A stretch of DNA of 48,015 nucleotides, from NCBI RefSeq assembly GCF_022662575.1, contig NZ_JALBFU010000005.1, positions 1-48,015 on the forward strand, given 5' to 3'. The notes below the pieces were generated by a model that worked only from the letters and a program-made list of their open reading frames with translations, was not told where the DNA came from and made no database searches. Position numbers and translations under genes: made by a program. The DNA is from Luteimonas aquatica. GTDB lineage: Bacteria > Pseudomonadota > Gammaproteobacteria > Xanthomonadales > Xanthomonadaceae. This document shows, in pieces, positions 35,287 to 43,466 of this stretch (position 1 is its first letter; every line of letters begins with the position of its first letter).

Positions 35287-36384
35287 CTATCCACGTGCAC
35301 CGGCGCCTCCGAAGCGCGGAAGGGTGAAGCCGAAGATGCTGCCGCCTCCATCGCGCGGCTCGAAGAACAGCCGTCCCTTGTGATACTCGATGATCGAGCG
35401 GCAGATCGCCAGTCCGATGCCCAGGCCCTCGTTCTTGGTGGTGAAGAACGGCGAGAACAGCTGGCCCTGCTGTTCCGAACTCAGGCCGGCGCCGCGGTCG
35501 CATACCCGCACCTCGATCTCGTCGTCGAGGTTGACGCGGCCCTCGATGCGCAGCTCGCGCCGCGCCGCCGGCACCTCGCGCATCGCCTCGATGGCGTTCT
35601 TGACCAGGTTCAGCAGCACCTGCTCGATCATCACGCGGTCGGCGAACACCGTCGGCAGCGACGGCGCCAGCAGCACGTCGATGCGCAGCTGCAGGCGCTC
35701 GGCCTCCAGGCGCAGCAGCTCCAGCACCGTCGCCGCCATCACCGCGACGTCCTGCTCGCTGCGCTTGGGCTCGCGCGCGCGCACGAACTCGCGCACCCGC
35801 GCGATCACCGCCGAGGCGTGCTCGGCCTGGGTGCGCGCGGCCTGCAGCGCGCGTTCCACCTGCGCCGGCCCGCCGGCCTGGCCGACCAGGCGCAGACTTC
35901 CGTTCAGGTAATTCATGATCGCGGCCAGCGGCTGGTTCAGCTCGTGCGCCAGCGTGGCCGCCATTTCGCCCACCGACATCATGCGCGAGGTGAACAGCAG
36001 CTTTTCCTGCTGGCTCTTGCGCGAGTCCAGGGCCTCGATGCGCTCGCCGATGTCCACGGCGGTGAGCAGCCACAGCGCCTGGCCGTCGTGCTCGGCCTCG
36101 CCCCAGTGCAGCGCGTACCAGCGGCCGCTGTGCGGGGTATGCACCTCCTGCGGCGGCGCGCCTTCGGTGGCGACCTCGGTGTGCAGCGCCGCCAGCAGCG
36201 CATCGCGCCGCACGTGCTCGGGCAGCGCCGAGAAGGCGTCGAGGAAGCGATGGTTGGCCGCCACCAGGGCGCCGTCCTTGCGCGCGTAGGCGGCGCAGGC
36301 GAACGGCACGGCCTCCAGCAGCGCCCCCGCGCCGGCGGCGGCCTGCGATTTTGCGCGGACGCCGGTCATGTGCGCGCTGGTCAT
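35287..36384 (-). CDS. Cytosolic PAS-type sensor histidine kinase
   Basis: 365 aa with no transmembrane segment. The first 115 residues form a PAS-like domain (ACAAYARKDGALVAANHRFLDAF to ALWLLTAVDIGER). The dimerisation domain carries the phospho-acceptor His147 in LAHELNQPLAAI. The ATPase domain has the N-box NLVKNAIEAM, the G1 box CDRGAGL and the G2 box GLGIGLAICRSI. The arrangement is of the FixL/NtrB-like group. It probably senses an internal signal (redox or ligand; no heme-binding His identified) and phosphorylates the response regulator downstream. ATG 36384 or 36369 could start it. Head gene of the operon with sctQRST. Confidence 0.92.
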   Translation of the reverse strand: MTSAHMTGVRAKSQAAAGAGALLEAVPFACAAYARKDGALVAANHRFLDAFSALPEHVRRDALLAALHTEVATEGAPPQEVHTPHSGRWYALHWGEAEHDGQALWLLTAVDIGERIEALDSRKSQQEKLLFTSRMMSVGEMAATLAHELNQPLAAIMNYLNGSLRLVGQAGGPAQVERALQAARTQAEHASAVIARVREFVRAREPKRSEQDVAVMAATVLELLRLEAERLQLRIDVLLAPSLPTVFADRVMIEQVLLNLVKNAIEAMREVPAARRELRIEGRVNLDDEIEVRVCDRGAGLSSEQQGQLFSPFFTTKNEGLGIGLAICRSIIEYHKGRLFFEPRDGGGSIFGFTLPRFGGAGARG

Positions 36385-36443
36385 GGAACCGAAGCCGTCT
36401 CCGCCGGCGCGGCACGGCGCAGACGACAGCGCGCGGACGCCCT

Positions 36444-36454
36444 GCTACGGTAGC
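36444..36454. promoter_or_regulatory. Small dyad between the kinase and FliO-like genes
   Basis: GCTAC-G-GTAGC lies in the 102-bp region shared by two divergent promoters. It is short and could be chance. It does not match the CTAGGG box apart from the shared CTA. Confidence 0.2.
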
Positions 36455-36486
36455 CGCCGCTTCTCCGTCCCGTACCCTGGCCCGCC

Positions 36487-36951
36487 ATGCCGAAGCGTCG
36501 CTCGAAAATTTGCCTGTCCCGGCCGTGGTCGTTGGCCATCGTCGTCCCCCTGGTCTGCGGCTGGGCCAACCCCTTGCTGGCCGCAGCGACGGCGCCGGCG
36601 GCCGGCGCACCGGCAGAGGCCCCGTCCATGATGGGCGAACTGCTGGGAATCCTGCTGCCGCTGGCTCTGATCATTCTCGCTTTGTTTGCCGTGTTGCATT
36701 TCGCGCGGCGACGTTTCGGCCTGACCGGGCAGAACGCCACCCCGCTGACGATCCTACAGATTCTTCCCGTGGGCCCGAGGGAGCGGATCGTGCTGGTCAA
36801 GGCACGATCCGGGCGCGTGTTCGCCGTGGGCGTGGCGGGTCAAAGCGTGACGTTCCTCACGAATTTCGACCCGGACGATCTGACCGCGCCGGAATCCGCG
36901 GCGCCGGCAGCCCCCTCCGCCGAAGGGAGCGGTATACCGCTTTCACGTTAA
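36487..36951 (+). CDS. FliO/MopB-like export accessory protein in the injectisome cluster
   Basis: 154 aa. A signal peptide (basic start, hydrophobic core WSLAIVVPLVCGW, LLAAA near residue 33) is followed by an Ala/Pro-rich periplasmic stretch, one transmembrane helix (about residues 51-73) with the positive RR boundary, and a cytoplasmic domain with TILQILPVGPRERIVLVKARSGRV in pieces; the GPRERIVLV-x-x-G sequence is the FliO signature. FliO helps assemble the FliP (SctR) ring in flagella and is normally absent from injectisomes. Here it is divergent from the kinase operon and 282 bp before sctV. The call rests on the motif and topology; experimental role unknown. Confidence 0.78.
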   Translation: MPKRRSKICLSRPWSLAIVVPLVCGWANPLLAAATAPAAGAPAEAPSMMGELLGILLPLALIILALFAVLHFARRRFGLTGQNATPLTILQILPVGPRERIVLVKARSGRVFAVGVAGQSVTFLTNFDPDDLTAPESAAPAAPSAEGSGIPLSR

Positions 36952-37010
36952 ATTTTTGTGATGCGCGACGCTGACCCGATTGGGCCCCGGATCCCGAAAT
37001 AGGAAAGAGG

Positions 37011-37027
37011 GGCAGGCACGGCCTGCC
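37011..37027 (+). terminator. Small hairpin after the FliO-like gene
   Basis: GGCAGGC-ACG-GCCTGCC, a 7-bp stem with a 3-nt loop, 59 bp after the FliO-like stop. No T-tract follows. The rest of the 282-bp gap before sctV is unusually AT-rich for the window (for example TATATGTTGATTTG near 37076-37089) and probably holds the sctV promoter. Confidence 0.35.
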
Positions 37028-37233
37028 ACGTCATGTCATCGTCACACCATCTTCACGCCTTGAATCCGCCGACGGTATATGTTGATTTGCCACATTGTGA
37101 CGCATGAGGTCAGGGGAAGAATGCGCCAGGTTCGCGATTTCGCTTCGGGGCGAGTCGATGCGGTGTCCTTTTCGCCCGCGAACGGCCCGCGGCCAGGCAA
37201 GGCCGGTGCGGCGCGCCTGAGCGGAGGCTCCCG

Positions 37234-39285
37234 ATGCGCGCGCTGATCGACTCGATCATGGCCGCCCCGGCCGGCAGCGGGCCGCGCCTGCGCACCGGTT
37301 ACAGCGACATCGTCCTCGCCGTGGCGGCGGTGACGATCATCAGCGTGATGATCCTGCCGCTGCCGTTGATCGCGATCGACATCCTGGTCGCGTTCAACAT
37401 CTCGATCGGCTTCGGCCTGCTGCTGCTGGCGATCTACATCCCGACGCCGGTCGCGTTCTCCAGCTTCCCCAGCGTGCTGCTGCTGACCACGCTGTTCCGC
37501 CTGGCGCTGTCGATCGCGATCACGCGCTCGATCCTGCTCCATGCCGAGGCCGGCCACATCGTCAACACCTTCGGCAGCATGGTGGCCGGCGGCAACCTGG
37601 TGGTGGGCCTGGTGGTGTTCCTGATCATCACCGTGGTGCAGTTCATCGTGGTGGCCAAGGGCGCCGAGCGCGTCGCGGAAGTGGCCGCGCGCTTCACCCT
37701 GGACGCCATGCCCGGCAAGCAGCTGTCCATCGACTCGGACCTGCGCTCGGGCCTGATCGACAAGGACGAGGCGCGCCGCAAGCGCCGCCTGCTGGAGGTG
37801 GAAAGCCAGCTGCACGGCAGCCTCGACGGCGCCATGAAGTTCGTCAAGGGCGACGCCATCGCCGGCATCGTGATCATCATCATCAACCTGCTTGGCGGCC
37901 TGGCGGTCGGCGTGCTGCAGCACGGCATGGACCTGTCCACGGCCACGCACACCTACAGCATCCTCACCATCGGCGACGGCCTGGTCTCGCAGATCCCGGC
38001 GATCCTGGCCACCATCGCCGCCGGCCTGGTGGTGACGCGCACCGCCGGCGAGCAGGACGACCGGCACCTGGGCGAGGCGATCACCCGGCAGATCTCCGGG
38101 CAGCCGCGCGTGCTGCTGATCACCGGCTGCCTGGCGCTGCTGATGACCCTGGTGCCCGGCTTCCCGTGGATGGTGTTCCTGGTGCTGGGCATCGCCCTGC
38201 TCACCTTCTCGGCCTGGCGCTACCGCCACCAGTTCGAACTGCTGCGCCGCGCCTTCCGCGTGCCCGAGGACGAGATGGCGGCGGCCCAGAAGCCCGCCGA
38301 GAGCGACGAGCTGGCCCCGCCGCCGCCGCTGCTGCTGGAGCTGGCCCCGTCGCTGTCGGCGGCGATCGGCAGCGAGCCCACGCGCGCGCGCGTCGCCGAG
38401 ATCGCCCAGAAGATGCGCGAGGAGTCCGGCGTGCCGGTGCCGGTGCCGCAGGTGCGCACGAGCGAGACGCTCGCCGAGGGTGAATACCGCCTGAGCGCGC
38501 ATGGCGCACGCATCGCCTCCGGCCGCCTGCGCGCCGACGCGCACGTCCGCCTGCCGCGCCTGACCGGCGACACCGCGCCCAAGCTGCCCGGCTTCTTTCC
38601 GGCGCTGGCCGGCGAATGGACCGCCGAACCCGGCGAGGACACCCGCCCGCCGCTGGAGGTGGTCGCCGAACATCTGCGCGGCGCCCTGCAGCGCCGCATG
38701 GGCGGCTTCATCGGCATCCAGGAAACCTCCAACCTGTTCGCGCGCATGCAGCGCGACTATCCGGACCTGGTCAAGGAAATGCTGCGCGTGGTCGCGCCGC
38801 AGCGCGTGGCCGACGTGCTGCGGCGGCTGGCCGAGGAGGGCGTGCCGGTGCGCAACCTGCGCGATGCCTTCGAGGCCATCACCGACGTCGGCGGCCGCGA
38901 GAAGGACGTGGTCCTGCTCACCGAATACGTGCGCGTGGCCCTCAAGCGCGAGATCGCCGACCGCTATGCCGACGCCGAACGCACCCTGCATGTGCTGCTG
39001 ATCCACCCGGAGCTGGAGGACAAGCTGCGGCAGTCGGTGCGCGTGGCCGGCGGCGCCAGCCAGCTGGCGATCTCGCCGGAGCTGGCCGCGCGCCTGGGCG
39101 CCGAGGTGCGTTCGCACCTGGCGCGGCAGCCGGCCGGGGTGCGGCCGGTGCTGCTGTGCTCGCTGGATGTGAGACGGCACCTGCGCAAGCTGATGGAAGT
39201 CGATTTCTTCGATCTGCCGGTCCTGTCCTACCAGGAGCTCGCCCCCGATCTGCGCATCGTGCAGGCCGGCCAGATCAACGCATGA
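37234..39285 (+). CDS. sctV: Type III secretion export gate SctV
   Basis: 683 aa. The N-terminal half has about seven or eight transmembrane helices with the FHIPEP family signature near residues 75-100 (FPSVLLLTTLFRLALSIAIT). The cytoplasmic half (about residues 345-683) forms a nonameric ring that receives chaperone-substrate complexes (FHIPEP end stretches IHPELEDKLRQSV and SYQELAPDLRIVQ). Homolog of flagellar FlhA. GGAGG lies 7 nt before ATG 37234. A perfect 11-bp hairpin follows the stop. Confidence 0.97.
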   Translation: MRALIDSIMAAPAGSGPRLRTGYSDIVLAVAAVTIISVMILPLPLIAIDILVAFNISIGFGLLLLAIYIPTPVAFSSFPSVLLLTTLFRLALSIAITRSILLHAEAGHIVNTFGSMVAGGNLVVGLVVFLIITVVQFIVVAKGAERVAEVAARFTLDAMPGKQLSIDSDLRSGLIDKDEARRKRRLLEVESQLHGSLDGAMKFVKGDAIAGIVIIIINLLGGLAVGVLQHGMDLSTATHTYSILTIGDGLVSQIPAILATIAAGLVVTRTAGEQDDRHLGEAITRQISGQPRVLLITGCLALLMTLVPGFPWMVFLVLGIALLTFSAWRYRHQFELLRRAFRVPEDEMAAAQKPAESDELAPPPPLLLELAPSLSAAIGSEPTRARVAEIAQKMREESGVPVPVPQVRTSETLAEGEYRLSAHGARIASGRLRADAHVRLPRLTGDTAPKLPGFFPALAGEWTAEPGEDTRPPLEVVAEHLRGALQRRMGGFIGIQETSNLFARMQRDYPDLVKEMLRVVAPQRVADVLRRLAEEGVPVRNLRDAFEAITDVGGREKDVVLLTEYVRVALKREIADRYADAERTLHVLLIHPELEDKLRQSVRVAGGASQLAISPELAARLGAEVRSHLARQPAGVRPVLLCSLDVRRHLRKLMEVDFFDLPVLSYQELAPDLRIVQAGQINA

Positions 39286-39316
39286 CGGAAACCTCCGGTG
39301 GCAGTGGAGGTTTCCG
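39286..39316 (+). terminator. Hairpin directly after sctV
   Basis: CGGAAACCTCC and GGAGGTTTCCG form a perfect 11-bp stem with a 9-nt loop, beginning one base after the sctV stop. The following bases (GCACAAGG) lack a T-run. It may end or protect the sctV transcript before the sctD promoter. Confidence 0.5.
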
Positions 39317-39423
39317 GCACAAGGACGCGCCGCCCTCCGCATTCAGGCAGACATTGCTGAATGCGGTGCCCGCTTCGGTTCATCCCGAATTGGGCAAGCC
39401 CGGTCCATGGTGCCCCCACATGG

Positions 39424-39439
39424 ATCGGGATAACCCTAG
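39424..39439. promoter_or_regulatory. Palindromic T3SS-associated box, copy 2 (degenerate left arm)
   Basis: ATCGGG-ATAA-CCCTAG. The right half and centre equal copy 1; the left arm matches 4 of 6. It lies 48 bp before the sctD ATG, and a TAGATC -10-like hexamer is found 22 bp downstream at 39462-39467. The predicted transcript would have a leader of only about 15 nt, which is a caution. Confidence 0.55.
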
Positions 39440-39487
39440 GTAGCCAAGTCACAAACCGCGGTAGATCATCCGCAAGTGAGTCCAACC

Positions 39488-40807
39488 ATGTCTTCCAGCC
39501 ACGACAACGCCGCCGCCGGCTCTCCCGCCAAGGGAGAGGGGTCCCAGGTGCTGCGCATCCTGTCGGGCCTGCACGCCGGTGCCGGTCGCACCCTGGCGGC
39601 GCGTGAAATGATCCTGGTCGGCAGCGGCGAGGATTGCGACATCGTCCTGGCCGACGCCGGCGTCGCCCGCCATCACGCCCTGATCAACCTGCTCGGCGAC
39701 GTGTCCTCGCTGCGCGCGCTGGATGCGCCGCTGCGCGTGGACGGCCAGCCGCTGCATCCCGGCGACCCGGTCGAGCTGCGCCCGCTGCAGCGGATCCAGA
39801 TCGGCGAGGCGGCCATCGCCTACGGTCCCGAGGACGCGCCCGGATGGGCCGAACTGCAGCCGGGTAATACCGGCTTCAGCGCGACCGCCGCCCGCGTCAG
39901 CCGGGCCGGCATGCGCCGCCTGCCGGTGATCGCCGCCGTGGCCGCGCTGTCGCTGGCCGCCCTGGCGGTGTTTGCCGCGGTGATGCCGGCGGGCAAACCC
40001 AAGATCGATACCGACGCCGAGGCCAAGGCCCTGGTGCGCGACTTCAACATCTATAAGGGCAAGCTCTCCGCCGACGGAACCGGCCTGGCCACCCTGACGG
40101 GCACCGTCCCCGACCGCGCCACCACCGACCGCATCCAGCGCCGCATCCAGGAGCGGGGCCTGCCGGTGGCGCTGAACCTGCGCACCGGCGAGCAGATCGC
40201 AGCCGACGTCAACGAGGTGCTGCGCACCACCCTGCCGGGCGTGGACACCAAGGCCCACTACCTGGGCGAGGGCAGCGTCGAGGTGTCCGGCTACTTCCAG
40301 GACATGGCCGGCCTGCAGCGCGTGGCCGGATCGCGGGCGATGCGCGAGGTGGTGGGTCTGACCCGGATCGTGCCCAAGAACCAGGCCGCTGTGGCGGTCG
40401 GTGGCCAGGTCGAAGCCTCGGCCAATGCCGCGGCCCCGCCGCCGCCGACCCGGATCGTATCCGTGGTCCGCGGCAAGGATGCGCACCTGGTCGGGGTCGA
40501 CGGACAGATCTACAAGCCAGGCGCCGACATCCCGGGCCTGGGCCGGCTATTATCGATCGGCGAGGTCGCGCAGGTGCTGGGGAGCGACGGCATGCCGCAC
40601 AAGGTGGACGTCCGCCCGGTGACCGCCCAGGAAGTGGCCGCGGCGGCGGATCAGCAGCTGGCCAAGGACAGCAAGACGGCCGCGGCCGCCCAGCCCGCCC
40701 CTTCCCAGACCGCGTCCGCGCCGGCCGTCCCGCCCGCCAAGCCGGCGGTCGCCCAGAATTCCGTGCCCCCGGCGGCCACCGCCGCCGAGGGCAAGCGAAA
40801 GTTGTAA
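39488..40807 (+). CDS. sctD: Type III secretion inner-membrane ring protein SctD with FHA domain
   Basis: 439 aa. The cytoplasmic N-terminal domain (residues about 20-115) is FHA-like (LRILSGLHAGAGRTLAAREMILVGSG in pieces, then DCDIVLADAGVARHHALI). A single transmembrane helix at 144-167 is followed by a periplasmic region with ring-building modules (for example AKALVRDFNIYKGKL and IAADVNEVLRTT). The last 75 residues are Ala/Pro-rich. SctD forms the outer ring of the inner-membrane base and contacts the sorting platform through its FHA domain. ATG 39488 is used rather than GTG 39476, which lacks a ribosome-binding site. Confidence 0.9.
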   Translation: MSSSHDNAAAGSPAKGEGSQVLRILSGLHAGAGRTLAAREMILVGSGEDCDIVLADAGVARHHALINLLGDVSSLRALDAPLRVDGQPLHPGDPVELRPLQRIQIGEAAIAYGPEDAPGWAELQPGNTGFSATAARVSRAGMRRLPVIAAVAALSLAALAVFAAVMPAGKPKIDTDAEAKALVRDFNIYKGKLSADGTGLATLTGTVPDRATTDRIQRRIQERGLPVALNLRTGEQIAADVNEVLRTTLPGVDTKAHYLGEGSVEVSGYFQDMAGLQRVAGSRAMREVVGLTRIVPKNQAAVAVGGQVEASANAAAPPPPTRIVSVVRGKDAHLVGVDGQIYKPGADIPGLGRLLSIGEVAQVLGSDGMPHKVDVRPVTAQEVAAAADQQLAKDSKTAAAAQPAPSQTASAPAVPPAKPAVAQNSVPPAATAAEGKRKL

Positions 40808-40825
40808 GGTTGTCTTCAGGTTGTC
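40807..40825 (+). promoter_or_regulatory. Helically phased direct repeat before the needle-like gene
   Basis: AGGTTGTC occurs twice with an 11-bp period (40807-40814 and 40818-40825), one turn of DNA apart. The first copy overlaps the end of sctD. It could bind an activator of the operon that starts at 40915, or be chance. Confidence 0.3.
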
Positions 40826-40914
40826 CGACACAAGGTCTTCACACAGCTCCATCACCGTAACCCCCATCGTCGTAAACCGGTCTTTGGACCGTCATCCACG
40901 AGGAGACAAGCAAG

Positions 40915-41235
40915 ATGAGCACGATCGATCAGAGTCAACTGCAGGGCTTTCTGGCCAACACCACCGTCAGCAACGCCGGCGGCGGCGGTGGCGTCAGCGG
41001 CGGCGGCAAGGGCAACTGGATGCGCGCCCTGGCCGAAAGCGGCATGCGCAATCTCGACGCCCAGGCCTCCAAGATCACCAGCCTCTCCGATTCGGTCGGC
41101 AGCGGCGCCGACAAGCCTTCGGACATGATCGCGGTGACCGTGGCCGCGATGGAAATGAACTTCAAGTCCAACAGCGTCTCCACGCAGCTCAACTCCGCCA
41201 GCCAGGCGATGGAAGCGCTCGCCAAGCGGAGCTGA
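40915..41235 (+). CDS. Small needle/filament-like type III protein (SctF position)
   Basis: 106 aa, soluble and helical after a Gly-rich linker (residues 22-33). It is encoded just before SctI, where Ysc-type clusters have the needle gene sctF. The second half (residues about 34-106: NWMRALAESGMRNLDAQASKI, PSDMIAVTVAAMEMNFKSN) has the helix-turn-helix layout of needle and rod subunits. A strong ribosome-binding site (GAGGAGA, 10 nt before ATG) suits an abundant subunit. It shares the pattern W-[ML]-x-A-x-A-[EK] and following residues with the protein at 47672. True identity as needle, filament or tip protein is not proven. Confidence 0.6.
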   Translation: MSTIDQSQLQGFLANTTVSNAGGGGGVSGGGKGNWMRALAESGMRNLDAQASKITSLSDSVGSGADKPSDMIAVTVAAMEMNFKSNSVSTQLNSASQAMEALAKRS

Positions 41236-41357
41236 TGCCGTTGAGGACGATGCGGCATGCGCGCATGTCCTCGACCGGGTAGCGGCATGATCCCTGCCCG
41301 GCGCGGACAGGCACGTGCCGTTCGACAGTTCCCACACTTTCATTTGGGGAAGCCGAA

Positions 41358-41774
41358 ATGACCGAAGCAATCCAGGCAGTCGCGGCGGAAGCCGTCAAAG
41401 CCACGCAGACGACGGCGCCGGCGGCGCAGCCGCAGGCCGGCGCGTTCGAGGTGCACCAGTTCTCGGACGCCTACGCCCGCAACAACGCGGCCGCCGCGTC
41501 CGAAGCGCAGAAGAGCGCGGGCGTGAACGCCACGCAGGGCCCGTCGGAGAGCATGCGCGCGATCGCCGCGTTCGCCAACAACATCAACAGCGGCGCCGGC
41601 GACATCGGCCAGCTGGCGGAGAAGATGAGCAGCGCCGATTTCGCCTCGCGGCCCAGCGCCATGATCGAAATGACGGTGGCCTGCCAGCAGTTCATGTTCA
41701 AGGCCGAGCTGACCTCCAACGTGGCCAACCGCACCTCGGACGGCATCCAGCAGCTGTTCCGTCAGCAATCGTAA
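41358..41774 (+). CDS. sctI: Type III secretion inner rod protein SctI
   Basis: 138 aa. The C-terminal 40 residues (PSAMIEMTVACQQFMFKAEL, then TSNVANRTSDGIQQLFRQQS) match the inner-rod family (YscI/PrgJ/HrpB2), which connects the export gate to the needle. The N-terminal half is Ala/Gln-rich. GGGGAA lies before the ATG. The intergenic 122 bp before it contain nothing recognised. Followed after 19 bp by sctJ. Confidence 0.87.
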   Translation: MTEAIQAVAAEAVKATQTTAPAAQPQAGAFEVHQFSDAYARNNAAAASEAQKSAGVNATQGPSESMRAIAAFANNINSGAGDIGQLAEKMSSADFASRPSAMIEMTVACQQFMFKAELTSNVANRTSDGIQQLFRQQS

Positions 41775-41793
41775 CCAAGAGGCAGGGGCAGGC

Positions 41794-42606
41794 ATGAAAT
41801 CGTCAGGGCTGCAGTCGTCGTGGTGGTCCCGGCCGCATGCCAGGGCCGTGGCCCTGGTCGCGTGCCTGCTGCTGGCCGCCTGCGGCAAGTCGGCGCTGTA
41901 CAGCGATCTCGACGAGCAGCAGGCCAACCAGGTGATGGCGGCGCTGCTCAGCGCCGGCATCGATGCGGACAAGGACCCCTCGCTCACCAACAAGGAACGT
42001 TGGGAAGTCAAGATTTCGCAGGGGGATTTCCCGACCGCGATGCAGGTGCTCAACGCCAACGGCCTGCCGCGGCGGCGCTCGGAGTCGATGGGCGAGCTCT
42101 TCAAGAAGGAGAGCTTCGCTTCCTCGGCGCTGGAGGAGAAGGCGCGCTACATCTACGGCCTCGAGGAAGGCATGCGGCAGAAGCTGCTCAAGGTCAACGG
42201 CGTGGTCGATGCGGAAGTCTCGATCGCGTTGCCCGACCGCGAGCCGCTGAGCGGCGAAACGCCGGACTCTTCGGCCTCGGTGATGATCTTCCATCGTCCC
42301 GAGGTGAACCTGAGCGATCGCGAGACCGACCTGAAGGTCTATATCAAGGACGGCATCGCCGGCCTGAAGGACGTCAACAAGGTCACCATCAAGTTCTTCC
42401 CGGTCGGGCAGAAGCAGGCCGTGCAGCGGGTGGCCCGCAGCGGCGTGGTGCCGGCGGCCCTGTCCTCGATCAGCCCGCTGGCGATCGGCATCACCGCCGG
42501 CATCGTGTTGCTGCTGGCCGTGGGCATCGCCCTGATCGCGCGCCTGCGCGGCGGCAAGGCGCAGTCCAAGCAACAGCCGGAAACGGCCCCGGTGTGGAAG
42601 GGGTGA
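41794..42606 (+). CDS. sctJ: Type III secretion inner-membrane ring lipoprotein SctJ
   Basis: 270 aa. A lipoprotein signal peptide ends at LAAC with lipidated Cys30 (CGKSALYSDLDEQQANQVMAAL in pieces). Two ring-building motif domains follow (about residues 30-100 and 110-205), then a C-terminal transmembrane helix (about 227-250). SctJ (YscJ/PrgK, homolog of FliF) forms the inner ring of the base in the periplasm. The conserved VDAEVSIALPDREPL and SASVMIFHR stretches are present. Lipidation distinguishes it from FliF. Confidence 0.97.
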   Translation: MKSSGLQSSWWSRPHARAVALVACLLLAACGKSALYSDLDEQQANQVMAALLSAGIDADKDPSLTNKERWEVKISQGDFPTAMQVLNANGLPRRRSESMGELFKKESFASSALEEKARYIYGLEEGMRQKLLKVNGVVDAEVSIALPDREPLSGETPDSSASVMIFHRPEVNLSDRETDLKVYIKDGIAGLKDVNKVTIKFFPVGQKQAVQRVARSGVVPAALSSISPLAIGITAGIVLLLAVGIALIARLRGGKAQSKQQPETAPVWKG

Positions 42607-42787
42607 GCAAACGCGTGCTTTGCGCGGCACCGCCGCGCAGCGTTTGCGAACGCCCGGCCACGCATGGCCGGGCCGGACGGCCCGAAGCCAGCCATGTTCC
42701 GCCATGGAGGGCAACGCAGGCTCGGCAGAATCCGGCAGGCGCGCTTTGCGCGGCGCCGTAACACGGTGCTAGCCCAGGTCCTCTGCC
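42607..42787. repeat. sctJ-sctK gap with nested hairpins and an 18-bp repeat
   Basis: No gene is seen in these 181 bp. Directly after the sctJ stop, GCAAACGC (42607-42614) and TGCGCGGC (42621-42628) pair with GCCGCGCA (42632-42639) and GCGTTTGC (42640-42647): a 16-bp stem with a 6-nt bulge. A second hairpin is CCCGGCCA-CGCA-TGGCCGGG (42653-42672). The sequence G-[TC]-GCTTTGCGCGGC-[AG]-CCG occurs at 42615-42632 and again at 42741-42758. It looks like an inserted palindromic repeat unit. It could stop, slow or stabilise the transcript between sctJ and sctK. Confidence 0.6.
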
Positions 42788-43447
42788 ATGAGCCTCCAAT
42801 CGCTCCTCGAAGAAGTCGATCCCGGATGGTATCGGCCGCCTGGCGCCGACACGGCGCAGACCGGCGGCGGCCGGGGCGATGACCTCGACTCCAAGTTGCT
42901 GCAGCGCAGTCTGGACAGCGAGCTCGGCCAGCGGATGCTGGCGCGCTGGCTGGTCGCCGGTGCCGCGCCGCACCTGTTCGCGCCGCGCGCGGACGGCGGG
43001 ACGTCCCGGCTGGCCTCGGTCTGGCCGCGCGAGCGCCTGGCGGCGCTGATCCGCGACCTGGGCGTGCTGGCCTACGCGCCGGCGATCCGCGGCGAGGTCG
43101 GGCGCGAGCCGGTGCGCATCCTCAAGCGCGCCCTGGGCAACAGCTATCTGCTGGCCCTGGACAAGGCAGTCTGGGACGGCGCCGCCGACAATGCCGTGGC
43201 CGCGCGCCTGCGCGCGGCGCTGCATGCCACGCTGGCCGCCTGCACGCAGGACGACGCGCCCTTGTACGCCCTGCTCGACCATCACGGCCGCCACGAACTG
43301 CGTGCCTGGGCGGCCGCGCGCGATCCCGCGTTCGCCGATTGGGTCATGCTGTTGTGGCCGCGCGAGGACGCGGTGCCCGCCCATCTGCCGGAAAAGCAGG
43401 TGATCTTTCTCACCGGTCATCACGAAAAGCGCGGCGGCGCGCAGTAG
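42788..43447 (+). CDS. sctK: Type III secretion sorting-platform accessory protein SctK
   Basis: 219 aa, soluble. Position between sctJ and sctL and the sequence (LGVLAYAPAIRGEVGREPV, NSYLLALDKAVWDGA, WVMLLWP) fit the weakly conserved SctK/YscK/HrpB4 family, which links SctQ pods to SctD. Family similarity is low everywhere, so the call leans on gene order. The start has no clear ribosome-binding site; it follows the hairpin-rich gap. Confidence 0.72.
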   Translation: MSLQSLLEEVDPGWYRPPGADTAQTGGGRGDDLDSKLLQRSLDSELGQRMLARWLVAGAAPHLFAPRADGGTSRLASVWPRERLAALIRDLGVLAYAPAIRGEVGREPVRILKRALGNSYLLALDKAVWDGAADNAVAARLRAALHATLAACTQDDAPLYALLDHHGRHELRAWAAARDPAFADWVMLLWPREDAVPAHLPEKQVIFLTGHHEKRGGAQ

Positions 43448-43466
43448 CGCCCGCGCGGTCAGATCT

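Noticed and set aside
37042..39342. Open minus-strand frame of 766 codons opposite sctV
   Set aside because: His/Gln/Asp/Arg-rich shadow without any family motif; SctV is unmistakable on the plus strand.
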